From Buxus sempervirens (taxonomy: Eukaryota > Streptophyta > Magnoliopsida > Buxales > Buxaceae), in contig OX387194.1 of assembly GCA_947561395.2 (NCBI GenBank), positions 20,694,048 to 20,758,047 of the forward strand: 64,000 bases of DNA, given 5' to 3'. A program made the translations under genes and the position numbers. Of the stretch, positions 33,681-44,445 are shown one piece after another; positions within the stretch are counted from its first letter, which is position 1, and each line of letters starts with the position of its first letter. Below the pieces are notes generated by a model that had not been told where the DNA came from, searched no databases, and was given only the letters and a program-made list of their open reading frames with translations.

Positions 33681-33918
33681 CTAAACTTGCCTCTAAGTAC
33701 CTCAAGAGTCTCTCTAGCCGTAAAACGTGAAGAGAGAGCTAGGGGAAAAGAGAACAGGGGGATCCCTAGAATAGAACCCATATCTGTTTTTCTCCTTTTT
33801 TCTAGAATAAAGCCTCTGATTGTGTTTGTATACCCAAACCTATTTCCAAGTACCTCAAGAGTCTCTCTAGCCATAAAACGTGAAGAGAGAGCTAGGGGAA
33901 AAGAGAACAGGTGGATCC
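33681..33918 (+). repeat. 85-base direct repeat in LTR D
   Basis: Two near-identical units (33681-33765 and 33833-33918) share AAGTACCTCAAGAGTCTCTC, AAAACGTGAAGAGAGAGC and AGGGGAAAAGAGAACAGG. They are separated by about 67 bases. Confidence 0.85.
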
Positions 33919-35192
33919 GTAGGGTAGACCCCCATGTGCTCTAATCTGTGAGATATGACTGCTTTGGATATCCTGATCATGTTTTAATTGTTTTTATGAT
34001 GAATGTGAATGAATAACATGAATCCATGATGTTTATAGCATGAGATCGCCACTTTTTTGTTATAAAATTTGGATTTTCCACATATTTGCACCTACAGCAC
34101 TGTTTTCGTGATTTTTGTGATATTAGGCTAAGATCCTGGATTTGTTATGATCAATATGGTAGATCTGGATCCAAAAGCCTGAAAGTAACTTCTAGGGTTT
34201 CATGATGTGGTTTTTAAATCGTTTTTCATTATTGAGAGAAGACCCTATGGTCTCAGTTCTCCCCTTTTGGTGTTTTTCATCAACGTGGGTATTTTTGGTT
34301 TTGATTTTCAGATTTAATGTGAAATTTGGGCTATATCTATGTCCTGGACTATTCAAGTTCAATTTTGAAATATTTTATAAAAATCATATTTTTCTAGATT
34401 TCTAGAATTTGACTTGAAGCCAGATTTTTGGATTTTTCATTTTAAATTGATTTTATTTGATTTTATCTCAATTTTGTTTTGATCATGAAACCCTAGGAAT
34501 GGTATGATCATATTTGAAAGTTCTGGATCAATCAGGCTATTCATATGAAAAAACCATACAATTTTTGTCTTTTTGTGATTTTTGTGATTTTATAGCAAGC
34601 TTTTTCCTTTATTTTAACATGAACAAATACCTGGCAACCACCTTGTGTGGATGGATAGGGGTGCCTAACACCTTCCCCTGTTCATAACCTAATCCCCTTA
34701 CCCATCTCTGGTTGTTTTTTTAGGAGGGTTATTTTTACCCTAAAATTGCCTTTTGTGCTTATTTAATATTTTGGTGTCCATTCTCACCTAAATTGAATGG
34801 TGGCGACTCTTTGTTTAATTTAATCCCGCGTGATGATAGAGGAAGGCACCTGGGTATAGAGATGAAGATTTCTATAGACCTACCGAGGACTTTCTTTCTG
34901 TTATACTTTTGTTGTAAACCTTTTAACTGAGAGGAGTAATTAGTCACCCACCATTTTGTAATAACCATAGAAATTTTGTAATTAACTTTGTAGTCTACGT
35001 GACTTGTTAGATTTCTTTTATACAAATACACTTTTGATATGCACATGACTCAATTGTTCTTTCACTTCACTTGCCTTAGGAAAAAGTTTTAAAATTATCC
35101 GCATTTCAATTAGGTTGAAATACCAACCTGTGACGACCGGGGACAGGTTGTGCCTGGGAGAGGCAGACTTGGTTCCAGGTCGTGACAAGAGG

Positions 35193-35960
35193 TAGGACCC
35201 TCAGGCTACCTACATGACATGGGCTTGATTTATTGAGAAGTTCTTCAAGCAATAATTTTCTAATGAGGTCTGTCTACAGAATGAGCAAGAGTTCCTGACC
35301 ATATCCCAGGGGAGTTAGACAATAGCGAGTATAAGGCCAGATTTGTAGAGTTATCAAAGATTTTCACCTCATATGGTCCAGGATGAGAAGAAGAAGACTG
35401 GGCACTTTGAGTGAGTCCCGAGGCTAGATATTAGGAGTATGCTAGTTATTCTTATCTGTTCAGAGTACAGTGACATTGTTCGCAGAGCTACCAGGGCTGG
35501 AGAGACATTGAGGTGAGAGTAGAAGTGAGTTGGGCTAGGTTTCCACCTAGGCCAGCAAAGCAAAGAGGCTTCCTTATTGAGAGTAAGAGGCCTAGGGAGA
35601 TTTTTAGAGGAGAGTCTTTTGGTAGCTAGCTTGCTAGACCAGTTACTCAGGGTTGTGTTAGATGTAGGAGACACCATGTACCTGGTCCATGCTATGCACC
35701 TACAAGGGCATGTTACAGATGTGGTTAGTATGGCCACCGAGTTCATGAGTGCACCTACCCACCTATGTATTAGAACTTGCTCATCAAGCGACCACAGCAA
35801 TTAGATGCACCTGTAGCTCCCACACTTCCCCAAAGCCCCAGTTGTAGCATGTAGGACAAATGGCACCATTTGGACCGAGACCACAAGGTCAGGGCAAAGC
35901 AGGACCCCAGAGTAGAGGAGTAGTTCAGAGAGGAGGCTAGAGGCAATCGGGACCAGCTCT
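35193..35960 (+). pseudogene. Tekay-1 gag, C-terminal part with zinc knuckle
   Basis: It continues the frame interrupted by LTR M: FIEKFF, then NEQEFLTISQGS, with stops in between. It ends in a CCHC knuckle at about 35708-35756 (C-Y-R-C-G, then G-H-R-V-H-E-C, with a stop at one internal position), followed by a Pro/Gln-rich linker. The knuckle would bind element RNA. There are many in-frame stops. Confidence 0.75.
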
Positions 35961-37430
35961 GCAGTTGCAGCAAAATAGAGTTTTTGTTGTAGAGGCACAG
36001 GAGGAGGAGCCGGGGCAAGACACTAAGACTGAGACTCCAGAGCTATTGGAGGTATATTATTTATCTGTGGTAGATCAGCATGTTGCTTATTTGTCTCTGG
36101 TTCTTCGCATTCCTTTATTACACCTGCATGTGCACTTTGGATTAGATTGATACCTGTTGATTTGGATGTTATGATGACTGTGCACACACCACTGTGAGAG
36201 TCTACTCGGGTGCAGAGTGTCTATAGAGATTGTATGATCAGACTAGGTCGACTAGAGTTACTAGGATATTTGATAGCACTGGAGTGTGGGGAGTTCGATG
36301 TTATTTTGGGGATTGATTGGCTGTTTCGACACCATGTCACTCTGGATTGTCATAAGCGGACAGTGACAGTTAGTGGATCAAATGAGGGCACTCTTGTTTT
36401 AGATGTGAAAGGTTGAGATCATGCATAGGGACTCAAGCATCCATTATAGCAGAGGCTCTAGGGGCTTGACACATCCAATGTCTCTGAGGTAGAGGTAGTT
36501 TGGGATTATGCAGATGTTTTTCTAGATGATTTGCTCGAATTACCACCTGCTAAAGAGGTTGAATTTAGGATTCAGCTGTTGCCAGGGAAAACACTTGTTT
36601 CAAAGTAGCCTTACAGATTATCTAAGCCTGAGTAGGATGAGTTGAAGAAGAATATAGATGAGTTTCTAGAGAAGGGATTTATTAGACTGATCATGTCACC
36701 ATGGAATGCACTGGTTTTATTTGTCCAGAAGAAGGACGGTAGCATGTGCATGTGCATCGATTACAAGCAACTTAATTAAGTCACGGTTAATAACAAGGAC
36801 CCTTTGCCTAGGATTGATGACTTATTTGCTCAGTTGGGAGGCGCATCTTGGTTTTCTAAGATTGATCTGAGATCAGGTTATTATCAGTTGAGATTGGCTG
36901 AGGAAGATGTGTAGAAGACTGCATTTCAGACATGGTATAGGCATTATGAGTTCTAGGTTATGCCTTTTTGGCTGGCCAATGCCCCAATAGTTTTTATGGA
37001 CCTTATGAACAGGGTTTTCCACAAGTACTTGGATAGTTTTGTGGTGGTATTCATAGAAAATATTTTGGTTTATTCTAGGACCCAGGAGGAGCATATTGGG
37101 CATTTACAAATAGTATTGCAGATCTTGAGGCATAAATAGTTGTTTGGAAAGTTTAGCAAATGCCAGTTTTGGTTGAGGAATATATCATTCTTAGGTCACA
37201 TTATTTATGGAGAGGGGATTTCTATGGATCCTAAGAAGGTCAAGGCAGTAGCAGAATGGTCCAAACCCACTACAATTTCAGAGATTCGCAGTATTTTTGG
37301 TATGGCAGGGTATTATAGGCGATTCATAGAGGTATTTTCCCGCATTGTAGCACCTTTGTCTAACCTAACCAAGAAGACAATGAAGTTCCAGTGGCATGAT
37401 AAACGTGAGAAGAGTTTCTAGAAACTGAAG
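35961..37430 (+). pseudogene. Tekay-1 protease and reverse transcriptase remnant
   Basis: The protease C-terminal part is readable near 36210-36418 (FDVILGIDWLFRHHVTLDC). RT follows from about 36560: [55 protein letters not shown], and a catalytic box near 37047-37070 reading FIENILVYS where active members have FIDDILVYS, so both metal-binding Asp residues are changed. SFLGHIIYGEG and IFGMAGYYRRFI follow. Stops interrupt it in many places. The enzyme would copy element RNA into DNA. Confidence 0.87.
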
Positions 37431-37850
37431 CAGGGGTTGACTACAACCCCAGTGTTTATAGTACCATCCATGGATGAGGCCTTTGATGTGTATTGCGATA
37501 CTTCTAGGATTGGTTTGGGGTGCATGTTGATGCAGAATGGCAGGGCTATAGCATATGCATCACGGTTGTTGAGACTGCATGAGAAGAACTACCATACTCA
37601 CGATCTGGAGTTAACAACCATAATCTTTGCATTGAAGATATGGAGGCATTACCTATATGGGATAGAGTTTGAGATTTTCTCTGATCACAAGAGCTTAAGG
37701 TATTTATTTTCATAAAGGGATCTTAACATGAGGCAAAGTAGATTGATGGATTTACTTAAGGATTACAGATTCACATTACAATACCATTCAGGGAAGGTGA
37801 ATATAGTAGCAGATGCCTTGAGTCGTAAGAGTGTAGTTGAGGACCTGATT
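37431..37850 (+). pseudogene. Tekay-1 RNase H remnant
   Basis: Open for 92 codons (37437-37715) and then, after one TAA replacing a Gln position, to about 37850. The motifs [45 protein letters not shown] and NIVADALSRK carry the catalytic acidic residues. It follows RT directly, as is normal. Confidence 0.87.
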
Positions 37851-38019
37851 GTCACTTTAGCATCATTCATAACTAATCAGTGCAGTTTGGTGGATTCAGT
37901 CAGGGATTGGCATGGAGAGTTCAGTTTGCCACATGATGGGGTGATTAGAGTGGCACATGTGCAGATAGAGCCTAATTTGATTAGGCGTATTTGGGAGAGC
38001 CAGTTGACAGATGCATAGT

Positions 38020-38645
38020 TTACTCAGAACAGGGAGTTGATGAGTAGAGATTATGATGCTGCTGTAGAATTTTCTGAAAGGGATGGACTATTATACTTTA
38101 GAGGTTATATCTGTGTTCCAGATAATGAGGAGATTAAGAACATTATCATGATTGAGGCACATAGATCCAAATATGCAATTTATTAAGGCTATTTATTGGT
38201 GGTCAGGGATGAAAAATGAGATTACAAAGTTTGTGGCTAAATGTTTAGTATGTTAGCAAGTTAAGGCAGAGCACAGGAGACCACCAGAATTACTTCAGAC
38301 TCTTCCTATTCCAGAGTGGAAGTAAAGAACATATCACCATGGATTTTGTATCAGGTTTTCCATTGACAGCAAAGAAGGAAGATGAAATTTGGGTGATAGT
38401 AAACAGATTGACTAAATCGGCACATTTCTTACCTATTAGCACTACCTAGCAATTGATGTCTTTTTAGAGTTGTATGTCAAGGAGATTGTGAGACTTCATG
38501 GGATGCCGGTATCTATAGTGTCTAACAAGGATGCACGCTTTACTTCACGTTTTTTATTAGTATCTCAAGAGGCCATGGGTTCGAAGTTGGAGTTTAGCAT
38601 GAGTTATCATCCATAGATAGATAGTCAATCTGAGTGCACTATTCA
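38020..38645 (+). pseudogene. Tekay-1 integrase, first part
   Basis: The zinc domain is partly deleted (RSKYAIY near 38165, KCLVC near 38238). The first catalytic Asp region TMDFVSGFP is near 38335. The second reads SNKDARF near 38520, where the family has an SD pair, so this Asp is Asn. The stretch up to the catalytic Glu (SQSE near 38625) ends at LTR J (38646). Confidence 0.83.
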
Positions 38646-40395
38646 TGTAACGCCATGGATCTGGAGGCTTTTTTTTTCAAAAAGATCAAGACACTACTTG
38701 AATGATGACAAACAATTAAGAGCGAGAGCATAAATGGAAAAAGGTATTTCAGAGTATGCCAAAATGTAAATAACTCCTTCATTAATTCAATATAAAAGTG
38801 TTAATAATCTTCGAAAATAAACTTCTTAACTCAATACATCAAATCTAAAATTTAAAAGGCAACTACCTATTCTAAACACTTCTCAAACCTACCATAAAAG
38901 AAATAACTCCTAAACAAATCTCCTACAAATATATAAGGCAAACTAATAAGCTATAAAGTGCTCATTCAAGGTCCTCTGCTGTACCCTTTGTATTATCTAC
39001 CCCTACTTGCATGTCTTCTCCAAGAGTATCTGAAAACAAATATTTAAAATAAGGGTGAGATATAAAATCTCAGCAAGTAGCAACATGCATGCTATAAAAC
39101 ATTCCATATAATTTAAAAACCATTTTCTTGAGGTACAACGATTAAACAAAAAGTTCATAACCAAAAAATACAATATAAAAATCCAAATCCAACAAGTTAC
39201 AATCCAAAACTAGCATAATATTCACGCAACAAGCCACACAATTGTGACATCACAAGACTCATGAAATATGACCACTTTGAGAGGTTAACTCTGTCCTAAT
39301 CGCCCTCTCACGCTCTTACGTGTAATGAACCAGCCTACTTTGGGTTTTGGTCATGACGAAGCCAGCCTATTCTGGGTTTCGGACTTCGCTTTATACCACG
39401 GATCACTTAAACCTGATACAGGTATTAAGTAGGCAAGTAAAATCTAGTCAAAGAACAACGCTGCAACATATCCAACAAAGACCTCACCATCTTGGTGGAA
39501 ACGGATCGTTGCAGCTCATTCCCTCTTAGAATAGCTTCTCCTTCTTTGAAAAAAATGCATAAATGGAACTAAACTTAATCCAAACAAAGATAGACAGACC
39601 TCACTATCTAGCTAAACTATGGATTCATAATGAGCTAAGCACACTCGACACAAGCCAACCAAAAACAGTTATATAGTTTGAAAATACATGTCAATAATTG
39701 CCAGCATAAGATAATTCATTGCTTCATAGATTTAAATCAGCAGCCACTGCCTTTTTGGTAGAAATACTCTCTCATAGAGATGACAAATAAACACTACTTA
39801 CATTGAAGAGCCCATCATATTTCATAAGTCCACAAGATTCAATAACCGTAAATATCCAATCAAATACTCAAAATGTATTGTATGTGTAAGCACCTCATTT
39901 TTGCACCCCTCTGAAAGCCAGAAATGAAAACCTTAAAAGACAAATCAAACCCTGAGGAGCAGAAATTGACTTTCTAATCAATCTTGAATTGACTGCTATA
40001 CCCTGTCTTAATGGATAGGAAATCCTGACATGATTCGAACGCAACTGAGTTTGCCAGAATCGGAGTCCAAATGAAGAAGATATGAACAGAACAACCCTAA
40101 GGGCAAAACTGTAAATAAAAGCAATAATTCTGTCCACATGGCAAATGTGCAAGCCACATTTGCCAAGTGGCAAATTAAAGGGGCTAAAAGACAAAATAGA
40201 GATAAGACAACACAAAAGAAAATATCTTGATTAAAATAATACTATTTCTTAAAATATCTTAATTTAACTAATTAATTAAATAATAAAATCAAAAAATCAG
40301 ATTTCTCTCATTAATGAGAAATCATGAGAGAATCAAGCATCATTTCAGCCAAATAGGAGAGAGAAAATTAAAATCTAAAAAATAGTTGTAAATAA

Positions 40396-40620
40396 CTGAA
40401 ATTAAATTTCAGATATATACAAAATTATGTATGACCAAAATTTAATTTCGGTTCATAGATTTTTCCTAGATTCTTGTATCAGACTAATCATTGAAAATCT
40501 CTGACAAAATCTGAGTTGAAGTGATCCTAAGGTGACTGAAATTAAGAAAAATGTGTATAGCCTAAATTTAATTTCGGCTAAACATGAAAAATAGTGTGAC
40601 CGAACTGAGTTTTCGGTCAC
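40396..40620. repeat. Hairpin array, 5' module of E+ (arm word GACCGAAATT)
   Basis: Successive fold-backs: CTGAAATTAAATTTCAG (about 40398), GACCAAAATTTAATTTCGGTTC (about 40433), AGCCTAAATTTAATTTCGGCT (about 40559) and GTGACCGAA/TTTCGGTCAC (about 40595-40620). The core GAAATT/AATTTC is constant while the outer arm bases change in matching pairs. Confidence 0.82.
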
Positions 40621-40632
40621 ATTATTTTTGGG

Positions 40633-40640
40633 TATATAAG
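40633..40640 (+). promoter_or_regulatory. TATA box of LTR E+
   Basis: TATATAAG immediately downstream of the 5' hairpin module; the same arrangement is seen in LTRs A and C. Confidence 0.5.
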
Positions 40641-42569
40641 CTGGTTTTCAGCTCATTTCAAGGGGTTTAGCCATTTTTGCTCTCTCCACTCTCTCTCCCA
40701 CGTACGCCTCTCTCTCCTAACCTCTCTCCTCACCCTCCAAACCCTCTAACCCTTACCAAACTACTTCAAATCCTTTCCTTTCCTCACTCTAACCAAGAAG
40801 GAGGCCAAGAGATCATCTTGGACTTGAAGAAGGAGCATTCTGGTTGCTGTACACACTTCAAGGACCTTCAAGCACTCTCAAGAAGTTGTTTCTCTTCAAG
40901 GTGAGCTTCCTTAACAATTCTTATATAACATATATTAGATTTATGGTACAATGAGCATGCTTTACCATGCATGCTAGTTCTGTGCATTCTTTCCCCCCTC
41001 TTTCTCCTTTCCTTCTTCCCTTTTATTTTTTTTTCTTTTGTTCTCTTTATCGAAAGAAGGTTCCCATGGTAAGGGGAGATGCATGAATATGAGAGAGGGA
41101 GAGGTCATATTATTTCACCAAATGCATGGTTTAAGCCTTGGTGCAAAAAGGGTCTTCATGACACCATTTGCATGAGGTTGTCTTAGCTTGTGAATATGAG
41201 TATAGGTATTTTAGTAGGCTGAAATGTGGCCTTTTCTTCCTCTTAAATTTGGATCATTGTACCCCTTTAACTTTTCTTTTTAGTTGCTTTTTTTTAGTTG
41301 TTCTTATGTTGTTTTATCATTCTTTTGCTTTGTGTGAATGGCTGTATAGATTTGTAGACTTGCATGCACACTAGAAGCCTGTCACACACTTCATTATAGT
41401 GGCCACATACCACTTCTTTTTTTCTCTGTTTTGGTTATCTTTGATGATTATGCACACAAAGCACTATACACATGCATGATACACTTAGAAAGCATGCCTA
41501 GGCTTCTTTCTTCTTAGCTTCATTTTGCTAACATGTACACTGATATGAATGGTTCAGACACACATCTAGTAATTCATAACATGCCTTAAGTCCATAATCT
41601 GTATTCTCTTGTATGATTTGTGCATTGTGTGCGTGTGCTTCATGGATTGGCTGATTAGATCATGACTTGGCTTACCGAGCTGCCTCCTTTTCCTCTCTTG
41701 TGGAAGAGGTGAGGACGTTCATAAGTACTAGATGTGCGCACGTGAAATCGCACGGCGAGGCGCACAGGGTTTTTTGGGTGCATACCTTTGAAGGGTAATC
41801 GGAAAAATGGGAGTCGCCACCGCTTGATGGGGTGCAAGCGGACACCAAGGTGCCTAGCTTTGTCTAAATTGCTGGTCCGCGGCTTTTTTGAGATTCCGGC
41901 TAAGCTCTCGGTTAAGGTCTGGGGAAGTCTGAAGACACCCTGGTCCGCCCCGCTGGTTGATGGGTTCCTTGGGTTTCCCTAGTTCAAGTCAACTCTAACT
42001 CACCCTATTCCTAAGCCAACATGCACATTTTTTATTTGAGTCTGGGTGGGGACCACCAAAATGGTGTGGGTCCCCTTTATTTGATTTTATCTTGATTTAT
42101 GTTTAGATGATCTGGGTCGGATTGGGTAGGCCCCGTTGGAAGGCCCACGGATTCCTTGGCGGGCTAATCTTAGCCCACATGTCCTCTGATGGGCCTTAAT
42201 CTAATCCTAAAAGGCTCTTTGGGCTTTGGTTAGTTTGATTATTTTTACTTAAGATTTAAGTGGGAAGTTAAGTTAAATTTTATGTAAAGTATGTCTGGAT
42301 GATTTGGTGGGTCTGTTAGATGTGCCTCACTTGTAAAACCCCGTCCCAGATTATACCTTAATTACCTAAAGTGTGATTATTAGACTAATTAAGTATTCGT
42401 GTTATGAAGATGAGATAAATGTGGATCATTCTTGAGGATTTAGAGAAATCAATTGAACTTTATGAAGGTTCTCAAGGTAAGTTTAATTAATGTTATTTCT
42501 CAATTCCAATTGTCTAAGATTCTCTCCAATTAGCTTTAGTGAATTGGAAATCAAATTCTGAAAAAAATA

Positions 42570-43885
42570 GAGTTAAGTGTACCACAAAGTATCTCCCAAA
42601 TATACTTAAAGTACCTTCAAAGTGTACCCAACATACCTCTCACATGTGCCTCAAGTAACTCCTAAGTGTACCTAAAGAACCTCCTAAGAGTACCCAAGGT
42701 ACCTCTCAAATGTACCTAAAGTATCCCCTAAGAACACCTAAAGTAACTTTTAAGTATACCTAAGGTACCCTCCTAAATACCACTAAAGTACCTCTTGTAT
42801 TACCCAAGGTACCACCATTTTATACCTAAAGTACATCCAAGTATTACCCAAGATACCACCCAAGTATGCCTAGGGTACACCCATGCATTACCTAAGGTAC
42901 ACCCAAGTATTGCCCAAGGTATCACCAAAGTATACCTAAAGTACCCCCATGTATTACCCAAGGTACCACACAAGTGTTGCTTAAAGTACCCCCCAATTAT
43001 ACCTAAGGTACCCCACTTGTATCCCTAAGGTACCCCATTGTATGCCCAAAGTACACCCCAAGTATTACCCAAGGTACCCCATTGTATACCTAAGGTACAC
43101 CTGAGTATTACCCAAAGTACTCCCATTGTATGCCCAATGTACACCCAAGATATCCCACTGTTTCACCTAAGGTACCCTACTTTAATTGCCTAAGGTACCC
43201 CTGTGTTTACCTAAGGTATCCCCTTGTGTTTGCCTAAGGTACCCTTGTGTTTGTCTAAGGTATCCTCTTGTGTTTGCCTAAAGTACCCCTGTGTTTGTCT
43301 AAGGTATCCTCTTGTGGTTGCCTAAGGTACCCCACATGTATACCTAAAGTACCCCCTTATATTATCTAAGGCACCTCACTCATATTGGTTAAGGTACCCC
43401 ACTGTTTTGCCCAAGGTACCCCATTCAAATACCTAAAGTATCCCCTAAATATACCTAAGGTACCTCACTTGTATTGCCTAAGGTATCCCTTTATTTTGAC
43501 TAAGGTACCCTACTGTCTTACTTGAAGTACGCCCTTGTTTAGCTAAGGTACATTCCCTTACACAACAGAGGTACCCCCTTTATATAACTAAAGTACCTCC
43601 AACATACCTAAGGTACATCCCTTATGTCACTTAGGGTATACCCTCCTTGTATTACTTAAAGGTACCCCCTTTATATCACTAGAGTACCCCCTTATATTAC
43701 TAAGGTACATCCCTTACATTACCTAGGGTACACTCCTTAAATTTCCTAGAGGTACTCTTCTCATATAAGTAAGGTACCCCTATTGTTTTACCTAGGGTAC
43801 ACCCTCTATATAGCCAAAGTACCCCCTTTGTCTGACCAAAGTAACCCCTATAGAAGTAAGGTAACCCCCCATTGTTTTCCCTGAA
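42570..43885 (+). repeat. Minisatellite of about 21-22 bp built on GGTACC
   Basis: About sixty imperfect units of the type TACCTAAGGTACCCCNNTTGTAT run without interruption for 1.3 kb. The GGTACC/AGTACC core recurs every 20-23 bases. The middle (42800-43450) is most regular and the edges are more diverged. It lies in the 5' third of LTR N. Confidence 0.92.
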
Positions 43886-44199
43886 GAATCATTTGCATGT
43901 AGGGTTTTGCTTAAAAAATTCGTAGGGTTTGGTTTATGTAACTATTCGGTTTAGATTTCCATTGATTTTCCATGGATTTCCATCTCTATTGTTCACATTT
44001 CGAATTAAGGTTTGAGTTTGGTATTTGAATGATGATTTATGTGATAGATGTTGTGTTCATGAGGATTTGGGGATGAATCCTTGTTGTGGAAGATGTTTTA
44101 AGTGTGTTGGGATGATGTATGATCATCAAATTTGGTGTTGGAAAGGTTAGAGATGATTTGTAGGAGTTCTTATGTTTAAATTAGCCAAAATTTCGTAAG

Positions 44200-44445
44200 A
44201 GCCCGAGCTGGTGATTAATCCTGGAGTTTGGCGATTAATCCTGAGCCAAAACACCCAAAAAGCAGTCACTGTAAATAGTAATCGCGAATCAGGATTAACC
44301 TGGGTGATTAATCCAGAGCCTTAGCGCGCGAACGCTCAAAGGGAGCACGCGCACGTCAGGAGGGTTTAAACCTTAGCGCGCGAGCGTCAACCCTCAACGC
44401 CCGAACGCTGAGGCTAATCACCCCTGGGCGATTAATCCATGACCT
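44200..44445. repeat. Hairpin-like module of LTR N (arm word GATTAATCC)
   Basis: GATTAATCC recurs at least four times. GGATTAA pairs with TTAATCC across CCTGGGTGA near 44297-44320. GCGCGCGAACGCT and GCGCGAGCGTC words and an AGGGTTTAAACCT palindrome follow. Confidence 0.6.

Larger units (their letters stand above)
33077..34840 (+). mobile_element. LTR D (TGTAGACACC type), right end approximate
   Basis: Starts TGTAGACACCCC with no gap after LTR C. It contains a hairpin array (33178-33288), a TATA box TATAAATAG (33486), a leader ending at a perfect CAG/GTAAGT donor-like site (33590), an 85-base direct repeat, and TGGCGACTCT at 34801. Host LTR M is recognisable again by about 34845. No clean CA end or target duplication is visible. 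It is related in layout to the TAAG LTRs but distinct in sequence. Confidence 0.65.
24033..35187 (+). mobile_element. Solo LTR M (Tekay type), carrying LTRs B, C and D
   Basis: Flanked by perfect AGAGG duplications (24028-24032 and 35188-35192) inside Tekay-1 gag. It starts AGTGAAACCCC (a mutated TGTAAAACCCC) and ends CAGGTCGTGACA. Its own sequence is 24033-24969, 28823-30136 and about 34841-35187, about 2.6 kb net, matching other Tekay-type LTRs here. It includes the conserved box CATGCATGAGTTGCTTACTGAG (30030-30060) with the TTTTCAG acceptor-like site, and a hairpin module at 24890-24943 and 28823-28950 that was split by the insertion of B. Confidence 0.85.

Noticed and set aside
35369..35800. 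143-codon minus-strand frame
   Set aside because: Antisense to Tekay-1 gag, whose sense-strand zinc knuckle and capsid motifs are readable.
42795..43028. Repeat protein with periodic PKV/P pattern
   Set aside because: The periodicity is the DNA minisatellite unit read in one frame; other units break the frame.
42570..43885. CRISPR-like array
   Set aside because: Units are contiguous and degenerate with no distinct spacers, in a plant LTR; it is a minisatellite.
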